A DNA stretch of 14,843 bases from NCBI GenBank assembly GCA_000697475.1, contig JNEU01000459.1, positions 1 to 14,843 of the forward strand. The letters are read 5' to 3'. Position numbers and translations under genes: made by a program. This stretch comes from Lichtheimia corymbifera B2541 (Eukaryota > Mucoromycota > Mucoromycetes > Mucorales > Lichtheimiaceae). Below are positions 8,820 through 14,843 of this stretch, piece after piece (position 1 is the first letter of the stretch; every line of letters starts with the position of its first letter). The notes below the pieces were generated by a model. That model did not search any database, had not been told where the DNA came from, and worked only from the letters and a program-made list of their open reading frames with translations.

Positions 8820-9344
8820 GGTGGAGTTTACGCCTTTACGCCGCACAAGTGATCCCCACAATCACTTCACGTTCGACCACGCTAAGCAGACGTAAGACGA
8901 TCGGTACCAATATGTCCGCCGAAGAGAACAAAGAAGAAAAAGGCGGCTGCGGATTCTCTGGCTCCTTTCATATTCCTTTCGAGCGGTGGTTGAATGGGGT
9001 TTGGTGTTACTGCCAATGGTCATGTGCTGCACACAGCATCCAAAAGCGGGTGACCAGACGATAATAAACCTATTCGTACTCATATGATAACCATCGCATC
9101 GTGGTAAAGCAATACCATATCGCATCCAAAGTGCATTCAAGTAGTGCTGCATACGCACAAGTCTTGGATTTAAATCACATGACAGCATTCACAAAATGGC
9201 AGATTGCTGAAGTTAAGCTGCTGCATGATGCTTGCATTTTACTCAGACATGCCAGCTCTCTCTTTGAGACCATATAAACGTAAAATAACGCACACCTTTT
9301 TGCTATGTATGATCATTTCTTTTATTTACGTGTACATATTGTCT
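8820..9344. other. No supportable gene
   Basis: A minus-strand frame of 108 codons (9188-8862) and a plus-strand frame of 71 codons (8849-9064) overlap. Neither has recognisable motifs, a clear splice site pair, or composition that separates it from chance. The minus-strand frame is Arg/Tyr/Ser-rich with scattered Cys. Confidence 0.35.

Positions 9345-9377
<33 letters not shown>
9345..9377. repeat. (ATG)11 microsatellite
   Basis: Eleven perfect ATG triplets in a row, ending at a G-rich phrase. It makes the surrounding 64-codon open frame (9204-9398) look longer than it deserves, so no gene is called. Confidence 0.95.
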
Positions 9378-9461
9378 GGGTTGAGGGTGTGTGGGTAATT
9401 GAATGGCGTCAATGTAATGATAACACTGGTTGAATTCAAATTTGGGAACAGCAGCTCCACG

Positions 9462-9925
9462 GCTTGAGACGACGCTTCTTTTCCTTTTTATCCCTCCTCT
9501 GCTTTTATCCCCAATTCACGACATCCCGATCAAGGTAATGTATTATAAAAGAGTGCTGTTGTTGGTTGCAACGTATTAATGTAGCTCTGAACAGGCGTAC
9601 TCAAGTGCGTCCAAGTGCTGAGAAATGAGCGTGGTTGTCATGGGGATATCGTTGCTGCCTCTTGTTCATTGCTACTCCCGCTCTACGCTTGGCGTCAACA
9701 GGTACATCCAAAGCCCAATGTTGCAGCCGACCTTGTTCCATTGACGTGTTGGCTTGTTGTATAGAGGGCAAGTCTGGTTTCAAAAAGTTGGCTCGTTTGG
9801 CGCTTTGTTTCGGCTCAACAACACCACACCATGGTTTTTCGGTTTCCAGTAACCAACAACAAAGGGTCTTTGTGTATATGGAAAAGGCAAGTGCAATGGG
9901 ACAAACAATGAAAAAGGCGTTTATT
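9462..9925. repeat. Flanking repeat A (left), partner 11148-11575
   Basis: By eye this aligns with 11148-11575 along its whole length with many indels. Shared phrases include TTTTTATCCC near the start, ATATCGT followed by TGCTGCC or CGCTCC, CAACAGGTACAT in the middle, GTTGGCTC further on, and GAAAAAGGCAAGT-like text at the end. The plus-strand 101-codon frame at 9635-9940 is not preserved in the partner. The minus-strand frame keeps only patches (Arg-Tyr-Pro/His-His-Asp-Asn), so any coding role is lost or never existed. It runs directly into the long repeat copy 2. Confidence 0.7.
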
Positions 9926-9964
9926 GTGTATGTGTGCTAACAATGAATTGTATAGGCTTCTTTT

Positions 9965-10022
9965 GGTCAGGCAGTGCAACTGGTGCATCATCACCTCTTT
10001 GGGTTCGACTCCCAGCCTGTAT
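9965..10022 (+). repeat. tRNA-like Pol III module, second copy
   Basis: The A box CAGTGCAACTGG is at 9972-9983 and the perfect B box GGTTCGACTCC is at 10002-10012. The D-arm and T-arm hairpins are identical to those at 74-131. Sequence between the arms differs (ATCACC instead of ATGATC), while both boxes and both hairpin stems are unchanged. The pattern, changes outside and identity inside the boxes, is what conserved internal promoters would give, though two copies are few. A run of four or more T follows at about 10063, which could act as a Pol III stop. Confidence 0.6.
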
Positions 10023-10078
10023 CAAGTGGCCAGTTTGCTGGAAAAGTTTCTTGGTCTTGCCAGTTTTTTATTTATTGA

Positions 10079-10151
10079 GACGACGATTACGATGATAACC
10101 ACGCCCACAACAATGACAATGATACCGGCCGCGAGATCCACAACAATGACG
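10079..10151. repeat. GAC/GAT-rich tract, short version
   Basis: This is the counterpart of 692-814 but without the internal duplication. It keeps the opening GACGACGATTACGATGATAA and the phrase GAGATCCACAACAATGACGA. The T-rich tract before it ends in TTATTGAG instead of TTTATAG. Confidence 0.65.
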
Positions 10152-10869
10152 AAACGACAACGAAATTCGAAAAAGGAAGCCTGCATGATCCCATTCTTTT
10201 CTTGTGTGTCTTGGATATTAGTGGCAAGGAGATTGGTGACTGTTGACGAGTATGAGTACGGGCACGAGTACGGATGATGACGAATGACAAGGACGGCGAT
10301 GGTGGCAAGGTGGAAAGATAGCATGATAGCTAGATGAAACAAAACATTGCTTATTTATTATACGCAGTTGGACTTTGCTAGCTTGTGAATTTACATAATA
10401 TAGCTTCGAAGATGGAATAATAAAGGTGACTCGGTTATTGATCATAAAGGAAGTATATGGCTTTTGTAATACAATAAGGAGGAGTAGGATGACCTTGAGA
10501 GAAAAAGAAAAGTGATCCCTCCATTGAATTGATTACTGGCTGGGTTAACATGTACAAATTGGTTTATGCAGCTCGACCTTTTCCTACATCCAGATGTGAA
10601 TGACACCACTATTTCCATACATGTACCTTGAGACACCTTCATTATTGAATGTTGTTTACTTGCATACCTTCCTAAAAGCAATCATTGCCTTTATCCATTT
10701 GTGCAGCAACCTGTCAAGGACGTGTTTGTGTAACGACCACGTGTCATTTCACTCAGCTCTCCATCTTTCCGTTAATGCAGCCGACACAATCCACTAGGAA
10801 AAAGCAACTCCATCACGCTACAGGAGTATATGTAAAACATAAAGGTTCCTGTATCTCTAAACTTTACCA

Positions 10870-11126
10870 TGAAATGTGGGATCTTTAATAGAACAAAGTT
10901 GCTCGTCGGGGCCGAAAGTATCTTGTGTGCAAGTTTCACGATCGAGGTGGGCAATCTCGGGGGCCATTGACCATCCATCCGCCCTCTCTCCTATATTTGG
11001 GTCGTTCGCATTCAAAGTTCTCAAAATGAAGCGTGCGGTTTTTATATGAATAGAGTTAATCAGCATGACTCAGAGAACCTTCTTACCAAATTTCATGTTC
11101 GAGGGATGGAATCCCAAGGTGATGCA
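10870..11126. repeat. Two ~100-bp units with 157-bp spacing
   Basis: Units start at 10870 and 11027 and correspond to units one and two at 1520 and 1677. The GTTCGCATTCAAAGTTCTCA block sits between them in both places. The third unit seen in copy 1 is absent here. Repeat A' begins about 20 bp after the second unit. Confidence 0.65.
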
Positions 11127-11147
11127 TAGTAATTGGCATTTCATGAA

Positions 11148-11575
11148 TTTGACACTTCTTTCTCTCCTGCCTCTCTTTTTATCCCCACTCACGCTATTCC
11201 ATCAAGGCATCGCTCTGTTGGTCGTGAGATATTATTATTGTGCTGAACATTTATACGTAAGGAGTGTGGTGGTTGGCTGTTGTCATGATGATATCGTCGC
11301 TCCTGTTCGTTGCTATGCCGCTCCAGGCTTGGTGCAACAGGTACATTCAAAGCTCCAATGCAACAGCAAAACTTGGTCCATTAACAATGAGCTACCTCAT
11401 GTAGCTTGTGTTTGACTTCAAGACATGCGTGTACAAGTTGGCTCATTTAGCTTTGAATCGGCTTCGGGTGGTTCGGTTTTCAGCAGCCCGGTGTATTTTT
11501 TGTCGTGCTCACGTGCAGCAGGGAACTGATGGTACATGAAAAAGGCAAGTACAACTGAAACAATGAAAACTCACT
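11148..11575. repeat. Flanking repeat A' (right), partner 9462-9925
   Basis: This is a diverged direct copy of 9462-9925. Its right end (ATGAAAAAGGCAAGTACAAC, then AACAATGAAAA and TTATTG) corresponds to the point where repeat A passes into the long repeat, after which similarity stops. The A-B-A' layout recalls a non-autonomous element with long terminal direct repeats. No TG...CA ends, primer-binding site or polypurine tract could be pinned down. Confidence 0.6.
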
Positions 11576-12162
11576 TATTGCTCTAATTCCAACGATATTG
11601 AACCAGACAATGATGGTATACACTACCTTTAGCTATAGTTGTAGTTACCTTTATAGAAAAGTGAAAACAGAAAACCACATCCTTGGGAGTATTGTATGTA
11701 ATAAAAGACAAGCTTGTTTGCTCCTTTATACCATTATAATAGCTTCTGGTGCCTTATAATGAATGTAACTCTTCTTTCTCTGGCGAAAAATGACTTGAAT
11801 AATGTAACAATGACCATGAATTGATTGTTGAGTCAATATACGCCGGTTCTCAAAGGACATGGATGGTTGTTGCTGATCTCATTGCTCAAAGTATCCAATG
11901 TTTGATATAATGTGTTTGGACAAAGAAAAGCTCGTCTGAATGGTGGGTTGTAGCTTTTGTCGTGTATCTTGTTTTGCGTATCGAGAATGTCACACAGGCG
12001 AAATAAAGAGAATAGTAGATAATTCGATAATGTTTATTCATATGTGAAGGTAAGAATGTAATAAGGATATGTGAGGTCAAAAGCAATGTATGCAAAAAGA
12101 GAAATCAATCTAAGTGAGGATCCGACACTTTTTCAGTGAAGAATCAAGAGGAATGAAGGAAA
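11576..12162. other. AT-rich spacer, no gene seen
   Basis: Only short open frames (for example 12095-11886 minus) with no recognisable content. No repeat boundary or RNA structure stands out. Confidence 0.45.
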
Positions 12163-12174
12163 GATCACGTGATC
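12163..12174. promoter_or_regulatory. Perfect 12-bp palindrome with E-box core
   Basis: GATCACGTGATC contains CACGTG, the core bound by bHLH factors in fungi. It lies about 30 bp beyond the 3' end of the tRNA gene, so a regulatory role is only a guess. Confidence 0.3.
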
Positions 12175-12179
12175 CCAAG

Positions 12180-12200
12180 AAAAACAGAAAATCATCAAAA
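12180..12200 (-). terminator. Pol III T-tracts after tRNA-Val
   Basis: On the minus strand, TTTT begins three bases after the discriminator base (12200-12197), and further runs follow at 12191-12188 and at 12184-12180. Successive T-tracts directly behind a tRNA are the normal Pol III termination signal and support an active gene. Confidence 0.8.
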
Positions 12201-12203
12201 GAA

Positions 12204-12277
12204 TGGTTCAACCCGGGTTCGAACCGGGGACCGCCTGCGTGTGAGGCAGGCGTGATAACCAACTACACCATTGAACC
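12204..12277 (-). tRNA. tRNA-Val (anticodon CAC)
   Basis: On the minus strand, a complete cloverleaf can be drawn with no intron. The acceptor GGTTCAA pairs with TTGAACC, with discriminator A at 12204. The D arm is near 12269-12252, the anticodon stem CCTGC/GCAGG has loop CTCACAC, and the T arm is CCCGG/CCGGG around TTCGAAC. The anticodon CAC (12243-12241) reads GUG, so this decodes valine. Internal A and B boxes are intact and T-tracts follow at once, so it is probably functional. A retrotransposon frame begins immediately upstream on the opposite strand. Confidence 0.97.
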
Positions 12278-12385
12278 GAGACACCTGTCGAGTATCGCGC
12301 GCGGCGAATTCGAAGCCTTTTTATATCTTTTTCGGAACTACTTTTACACCAAATTACCCCTTTTTGCACCAACTTACTCCCTATT

Positions 12386-13903
12386 TTGACGATCAACAAC
12401 ATTACCCCTGAAAACGCATCGCGCGAAACCATAAACACCACCTCCCTAAACACCGTACCAGCCCCTGAATCAACTACTGAATTCACTCCTGAAGTTACCC
12501 CTGACTCAGCTTCATCATCCCTTTCCAAAAGGAGACGTTCAGTAGTCCCACGCCCCTCAATCCTCCCTGTTTCGAAAAAACCCCTGATTCACGAATCAAG
12601 TTCCTCGGAATCAGAAAACATGTCGACATCACGTAGACCCCCATCAATTGCACGCAGCCCTGGTGCCACAACAGAAGACAGACGCAACCGTGGCTCAACA
12701 AGATCACCCTCACCAGTCAGATCACGTGCACGTAACTCACAGCAGCCAACACCTATGCCAACATGGAAGGACATCACTTCATCTATGGGATATGATCCTC
12801 TTGAAGCACTTCAACGTCGTCTTGAGGAACAAGCAGCAGACACAGCAAAGCGATTCAAGCTCCAACACGACCAACTTGTCCAATTTGATTCACGACTACA
12901 AGCTTTACTTGAAGAAAACGCTACACTAAAGGACGAGCTAAAGGCTGCACATGCCGAAATAGAGGACTTGAAGAAACAAAACGAACAGCTAGCTAGTCAG
13001 CAACAAACATCGCAATCGTCGCAACAACAGCAACCAGACTCGAATGCGGATCCCGATGCAATGAATGTTGAAGAATCACTCCTTGGTCAAGGTCCAGATG
13101 GCACCATGTCATCTAAATATGCCCACCAATACACACCTCCCAAACTTGGCCAACCCAAACATACCTTTGCACAAATCGCGAGCAAGAGAGTATCATATCC
13201 CAAACCAAGTCGCAGCAGATCTCGTTCACGTAGCCATGTGCGAACATACACCCCAAAAACAGTATCACCAGCAAGCATGGAATGGGCAAAACGTGGCTTC
13301 AGAGATGCCGAGGATGAACCAAAGGGCTACAGCTTCGTGTATCTCAAGAACCAACGCCGAACCAAGCATAGCGAAGTACGCAGAAGACTAAGACTTCTTG
13401 GTGTCCCACAAGCTCGCATCATAGACATCCAATTTCCAGGTAAGGGAATAGTGGGGCTGCTCATTCACTCATCTTTTGAAAAGGAACTGTCGGATCTGCT
13501 TAAAAAAGCTGAGATTGCCATGGTCGAAGAATACGACCCCACAGCAGCATCTGTCATTAGTGATCCAAAGCTTGAAGACCTACCAGACTCAGAGAAAAAG
13601 ATCCAGGCCAAAGAAGTATATCAAAAACGCATGCTCCGTATGTGCTTGAACCTTCCACAGGCACATTTGGGATACAGTATCCTTCGATTCTTCAACGAGA
13701 CCTCAGGCGTCCACCACATTGACAGCAACAACTTGGATATCTTTAAACGACGCAAACCAGCACCTTCGATCCAAAGAAAAACAAGAAGCCAAGAGGATGA
13801 AGAGCTTTTTGTGTCCACCAAGCAAGCTATCAAAGATGACAAAAACAATGATGATAAGAACAAAGAGAACAAGAACAAAGATGCAGATGCAATGGAAGAG
13901 TAA
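12386..13903 (+). CDS. LINE-type ORF1 protein (coiled coil, RS-rich stretch, RRM-like fold)
   Basis: ORF1 proteins of non-LTR elements bind the element RNA and form the particle that carries it back to the nucleus. This frame has a Ser/Thr/Pro-rich N-terminus, a Lys/Arg cluster, and a heptad-like coiled coil at residues 137-203. A Ser-Arg repeat follows at 275-284. A beta-alpha-beta-beta-alpha pattern resembling an RRM is at 314-378, and the tail is Lys/Asp/Asn/Glu-rich from about 480. I see no CCHC zinc knuckle. Numbering starts at 12386, a TTG codon. The first in-frame ATG is at 12620 (codon 79), yet the frame stays open back to 12275. Either initiation is at 12620, or a non-ATG start is used, or the 5' end is truncated. 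The family call rests on domain order and the ORF2 fragment behind it. Confidence 0.7.
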   Translation: MTINNITPENASRETINTTSLNTVPAPESTTEFTPEVTPDSASSSLSKRRRSVVPRPSILPVSKKPLIHESSSSESENMSTSRRPPSIARSPGATTEDRRNRGSTRSPSPVRSRARNSQQPTPMPTWKDITSSMGYDPLEALQRRLEEQAADTAKRFKLQHDQLVQFDSRLQALLEENATLKDELKAAHAEIEDLKKQNEQLASQQQTSQSSQQQQPDSNADPDAMNVEESLLGQGPDGTMSSKYAHQYTPPKLGQPKHTFAQIASKRVSYPKPSRSRSRSRSHVRTYTPKTVSPASMEWAKRGFRDAEDEPKGYSFVYLKNQRRTKHSEVRRRLRLLGVPQARIIDIQFPGKGIVGLLIHSSFEKELSDLLKKAEIAMVEEYDPTAASVISDPKLEDLPDSEKKIQAKEVYQKRMLRMCLNLPQAHLGYSILRFFNETSGVHHIDSNNLDIFKRRKPAPSIQRKTRSQEDEELFVSTKQAIKDDKNNDDKNKENKNKDADAMEE

Positions 13904-13993
13904 AAAAGAAACAAAAGAAAAGAGAGAAAAAAAAGAAAAGAAGTAAAAAAGAAAAAGAAAAAGTAAAAAAGAAAAAAAAAGAACAAAAAGAAA
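13904..13993 (+). other. Purine-rich linker between ORF1 and ORF2
   Basis: Ninety bases almost entirely of A and G, with only a few C and T, follow the ORF1 stop at 13901 and end at the ORF2 ATG. A-rich linkers occur between the ORFs of other two-ORF retroelements, where they may help a second ORF to be translated. That role is not shown here. Confidence 0.75.
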
Positions 13994-14215
13994 ATGACTT
14001 CCTACATACCAACAATAAGATTCGCAACATTTAATGCAGCAGGAATCAACCGGAATCCTGACGAGATCACCAAATTCTGTAAACAACAGCACATCGATTT
14101 CATACTGATCACTGAAACCTATCTCAAAGAGGGTCAAAAACTTTACACGGACTGGATCCAACACCACAACTTTGCCAAGGTACCTGGAGAAGCATGTCGT
14201 ATTCTGAGGGACTAG
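13994..14215 (+). pseudogene. N-terminal fragment of LINE ORF2 (AP-endonuclease domain), truncated
   Basis: The peptide starts Met-Thr-Ser-Tyr and soon shows Phe-Ala-Thr-Phe-Asn-Ala-Ala-Gly-Ile-Asn, the first motif of endonuclease/exonuclease/phosphatase folds, whose Asn helps bind metal. It then has Ile-Thr-Glu-Thr-Tyr-Leu-Lys, the second motif with the metal-binding Glu. In a full LINE the domain nicks target DNA and is followed by reverse transcriptase. Here similarity ends around residue 68, after Gly-Glu-Ala-Cys-Arg, and a stop follows at 14213. Later catalytic Asp and His motifs and all reverse transcriptase are absent, so this fragment cannot drive transposition by itself. Confidence 0.75.
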
Positions 14216-14436
14216 CCCACCATCTTTATTCACACTCAGCATGATTGCATCATCTCATCTATATACACACGCGTAATCACCCTAAATAAATCTTTGTCTT
14301 TCTTTCTCTTATTGAGTCTCACGGACACTTTACTGCTACCAGTTCTCTCTCTGCTCTCAACACACACACGCACATACATCTTCTATTTTATTATATCACA
14401 TTTTTTCTCCGTGAATTCTTTTCATTCTTTTTTATC
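14216..14436 (+). promoter_or_regulatory. Promoter and leader-like region for the last ORF
   Basis: This non-coding interval holds TATA-like text at 14259-14266 (CTATATAC) and 14283-14290 (TAAATAAA). It is followed by long pyrimidine-rich runs and a CA-rich patch (ACACACACGCACATACA) and ends in a pyrimidine-rich leader just before the ATG. This is typical of fungal Pol II promoters. It could instead be part of a long terminal repeat of the next element, which would need sequence beyond the window to test. Confidence 0.4.
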
Positions 14437-14843
14437 ATGTCTGCCCCTGCCAACAACAACGCTACCAACAACAACACCCCTACCAACTCTCCTACCAACA
14501 CCCCTGTCGGCTCCTCTGTCAACGACAACAACAACAACAACAACAACTCGTCTGGCAATGCACCTGACCGCAATACGCCCACGCCTATGTCTGGTGTTGA
14601 GCCAACGGGTGCTGCCGCATCCATTTACGCGGACCCTTTGAGTGAAATCCACATTGATATTTTATCGATGAAGGATAAGCTCAAGTCCTTGGCTGTGGAA
14701 AAGGCCCGGCTCAGCACCAACAGACATAAGTCGGCTGAGGTTGAGCAACAGGTAAAAGAGCTTGTTGCACAACAGCTCGCATTGCAGCAGGAGTTAAAAG
14801 CTGCCAAGGAAACTTTGACTGAGCTCACCAGTGATTTGCCGTC
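14437..14843 (+). CDS. 5' part of an Asn-rich, coiled-coil protein, possibly Gag-like; runs off the window
   Basis: The frame starts at an ATG in a favourable context (ATCATGTCTGC) and is open to the window end, giving about 135 residues. The first 60 are Asn/Thr/Pro/Ser-rich with a run of seven Asn encoded by AAC repeats (about 14527-14547). Then Tyr-Ala-Asp-Pro-Leu-Ser-Glu-Ile begins a strongly helical, charged region with heptad-like Leu spacing (Lys-Glu-Leu-Val-Ala-Gln-Gln-Leu). A low-complexity head followed by a coiled coil is common in fungal retroelement Gag-type proteins, and the context beside a broken LINE fits. A host protein is equally possible until the C-terminal part is seen. 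Confidence 0.45.
   Translation, partial: MSAPANNNATNNNTPTNSPTNTPVGSSVNDNNNNNNNSSGNAPDRNTPTPMSGVEPTGAAASIYADPLSEIHIDILSMKDKLKSLAVEKARLSTNRHKSAEVEQQVKELVAQQLALQQELKAAKETLTELTSDLP

Larger units (their letters stand above)
9890..11146. repeat. Long direct repeat, copy 2 (partner 1-1795)
   Basis: This begins with GTGCAATGGGACAAACAATG, which is identical to the first bases of the window. It ends near 11146 after ATTGGCATTTCATGAA, matching the end of copy 1 near 1793. Block order is the same as in copy 1, without the 485-bp segment. The open frames inside (9924-10277 and 11065-11415 plus, 10022-10342 minus) are not maintained in the other copy, which argues against protein coding. Confidence 0.88.
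12278..14209 (+). mobile_element. Non-LTR retrotransposon (LINE-like), 3'-truncated, next to tRNA-Val
   Basis: The element carries ORF1, a purine-rich linker and the start of an AP-endonuclease-type ORF2, in the usual order for two-ORF LINEs. Most of ORF2, including all reverse transcriptase, is missing. The left boundary is set at the tRNA because the ORF1 frame is open right up to it, but the exact 5' end is not marked by a visible target-site duplication. The right boundary, about 14209, is where the endonuclease similarity stops. The element lies head to head with the tRNA, on its upstream side. Insertion beside tRNA genes is known for several retroelements in other eukaryotes, but one case here could be chance. 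Confidence 0.7.

Noticed and set aside
9635..9940. Plus-strand 101-codon frame in repeat A
   Set aside because: The homologous repeat A' has frameshifts and stops in the same frame.
9924..10277. Plus-strand 117-codon frame
   Set aside because: It runs across the tRNA-like module and the triplet-rich tract, and copy 1 does not preserve it.
9462..11575. Standard LTR retrotransposon
   Set aside because: There are no TG...CA ends, primer-binding site, polypurine tract or gag-pol frames that I could identify. The direct repeats alone are not enough.
12208..12528. Minus-strand 106-codon frame covering the tRNA
   Set aside because: It overlaps a clear tRNA and the start of ORF1, and no motif supports it.
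13621..14242. Minus-strand Phe-rich frames of 121 and 179 codons
   Set aside because: They are the complement of the Lys/Glu-rich tail of ORF1 and the purine linker, so their length reflects composition only.

Overview
The window looks like a repeat-rich, gene-poor stretch of a fungal nuclear genome. It is most likely from an early-diverging fungus (Mucoromycota-like). That placement is an inference from short GT-AG introns of 46-78 nt, a nuclear-type tRNA-Val with a run of Pol III T-tracts, and a non-LTR retrotransposon of the ORF1 plus AP-endonuclease type. It is not based on any marker gene. There is no bacterial-type gene layout and no CRISPR array.

Left end (1-1795) and right-centre (9890-11146): two direct copies of one long, diverged repeat. 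Each copy carries a tRNA-like Pol III module (A box, D arm and perfect B box, but no anticodon arm), a GAC/GAT-rich stretch, and an internal array of about 100-bp units spaced 157 bp apart. Copy 1 has about 485 bp that copy 2 lacks. Copy 2 is also bracketed by a second diverged direct repeat (9462-9925 and 11148-11575), giving an A-B-A' arrangement with no recognisable protein. This is the least familiar structure in the window and the best candidate for an undescribed non-autonomous element.

Centre (about 3560-5118, minus strand): a five-exon gene model supported by four consistent GT-AG introns that keep phase. It encodes a Ser/Ala-rich repeat N-terminus, an acidic segment, and an unrecognised alpha/beta-looking C-terminal half. 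One in-frame TAG in exon 2 suggests a nonsense allele or pseudogene. From 5119 to 9344 there are only weak or decayed coding signals on both strands, plus one convincing plus-strand intron (7054-7131) whose ends carry a 9-bp direct repeat.

Right end (12163-14843): a tRNA-Val(CAC) gene on the minus strand is followed, head to head, by a non-LTR retrotransposon on the plus strand. Its ORF1 has a coiled coil, an RS-rich stretch and an RRM-like fold. A purine-only-looking linker follows, then the first ~65 residues of an AP-endonuclease-type ORF2, which then breaks off. After the break comes a promoter-like region and the start of a second Asn-rich, coiled-coil, possibly Gag-like ORF that runs off the window.

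No metabolic pathway is encoded here. The genes that can be recognised belong to translation (tRNA) and to mobile elements.
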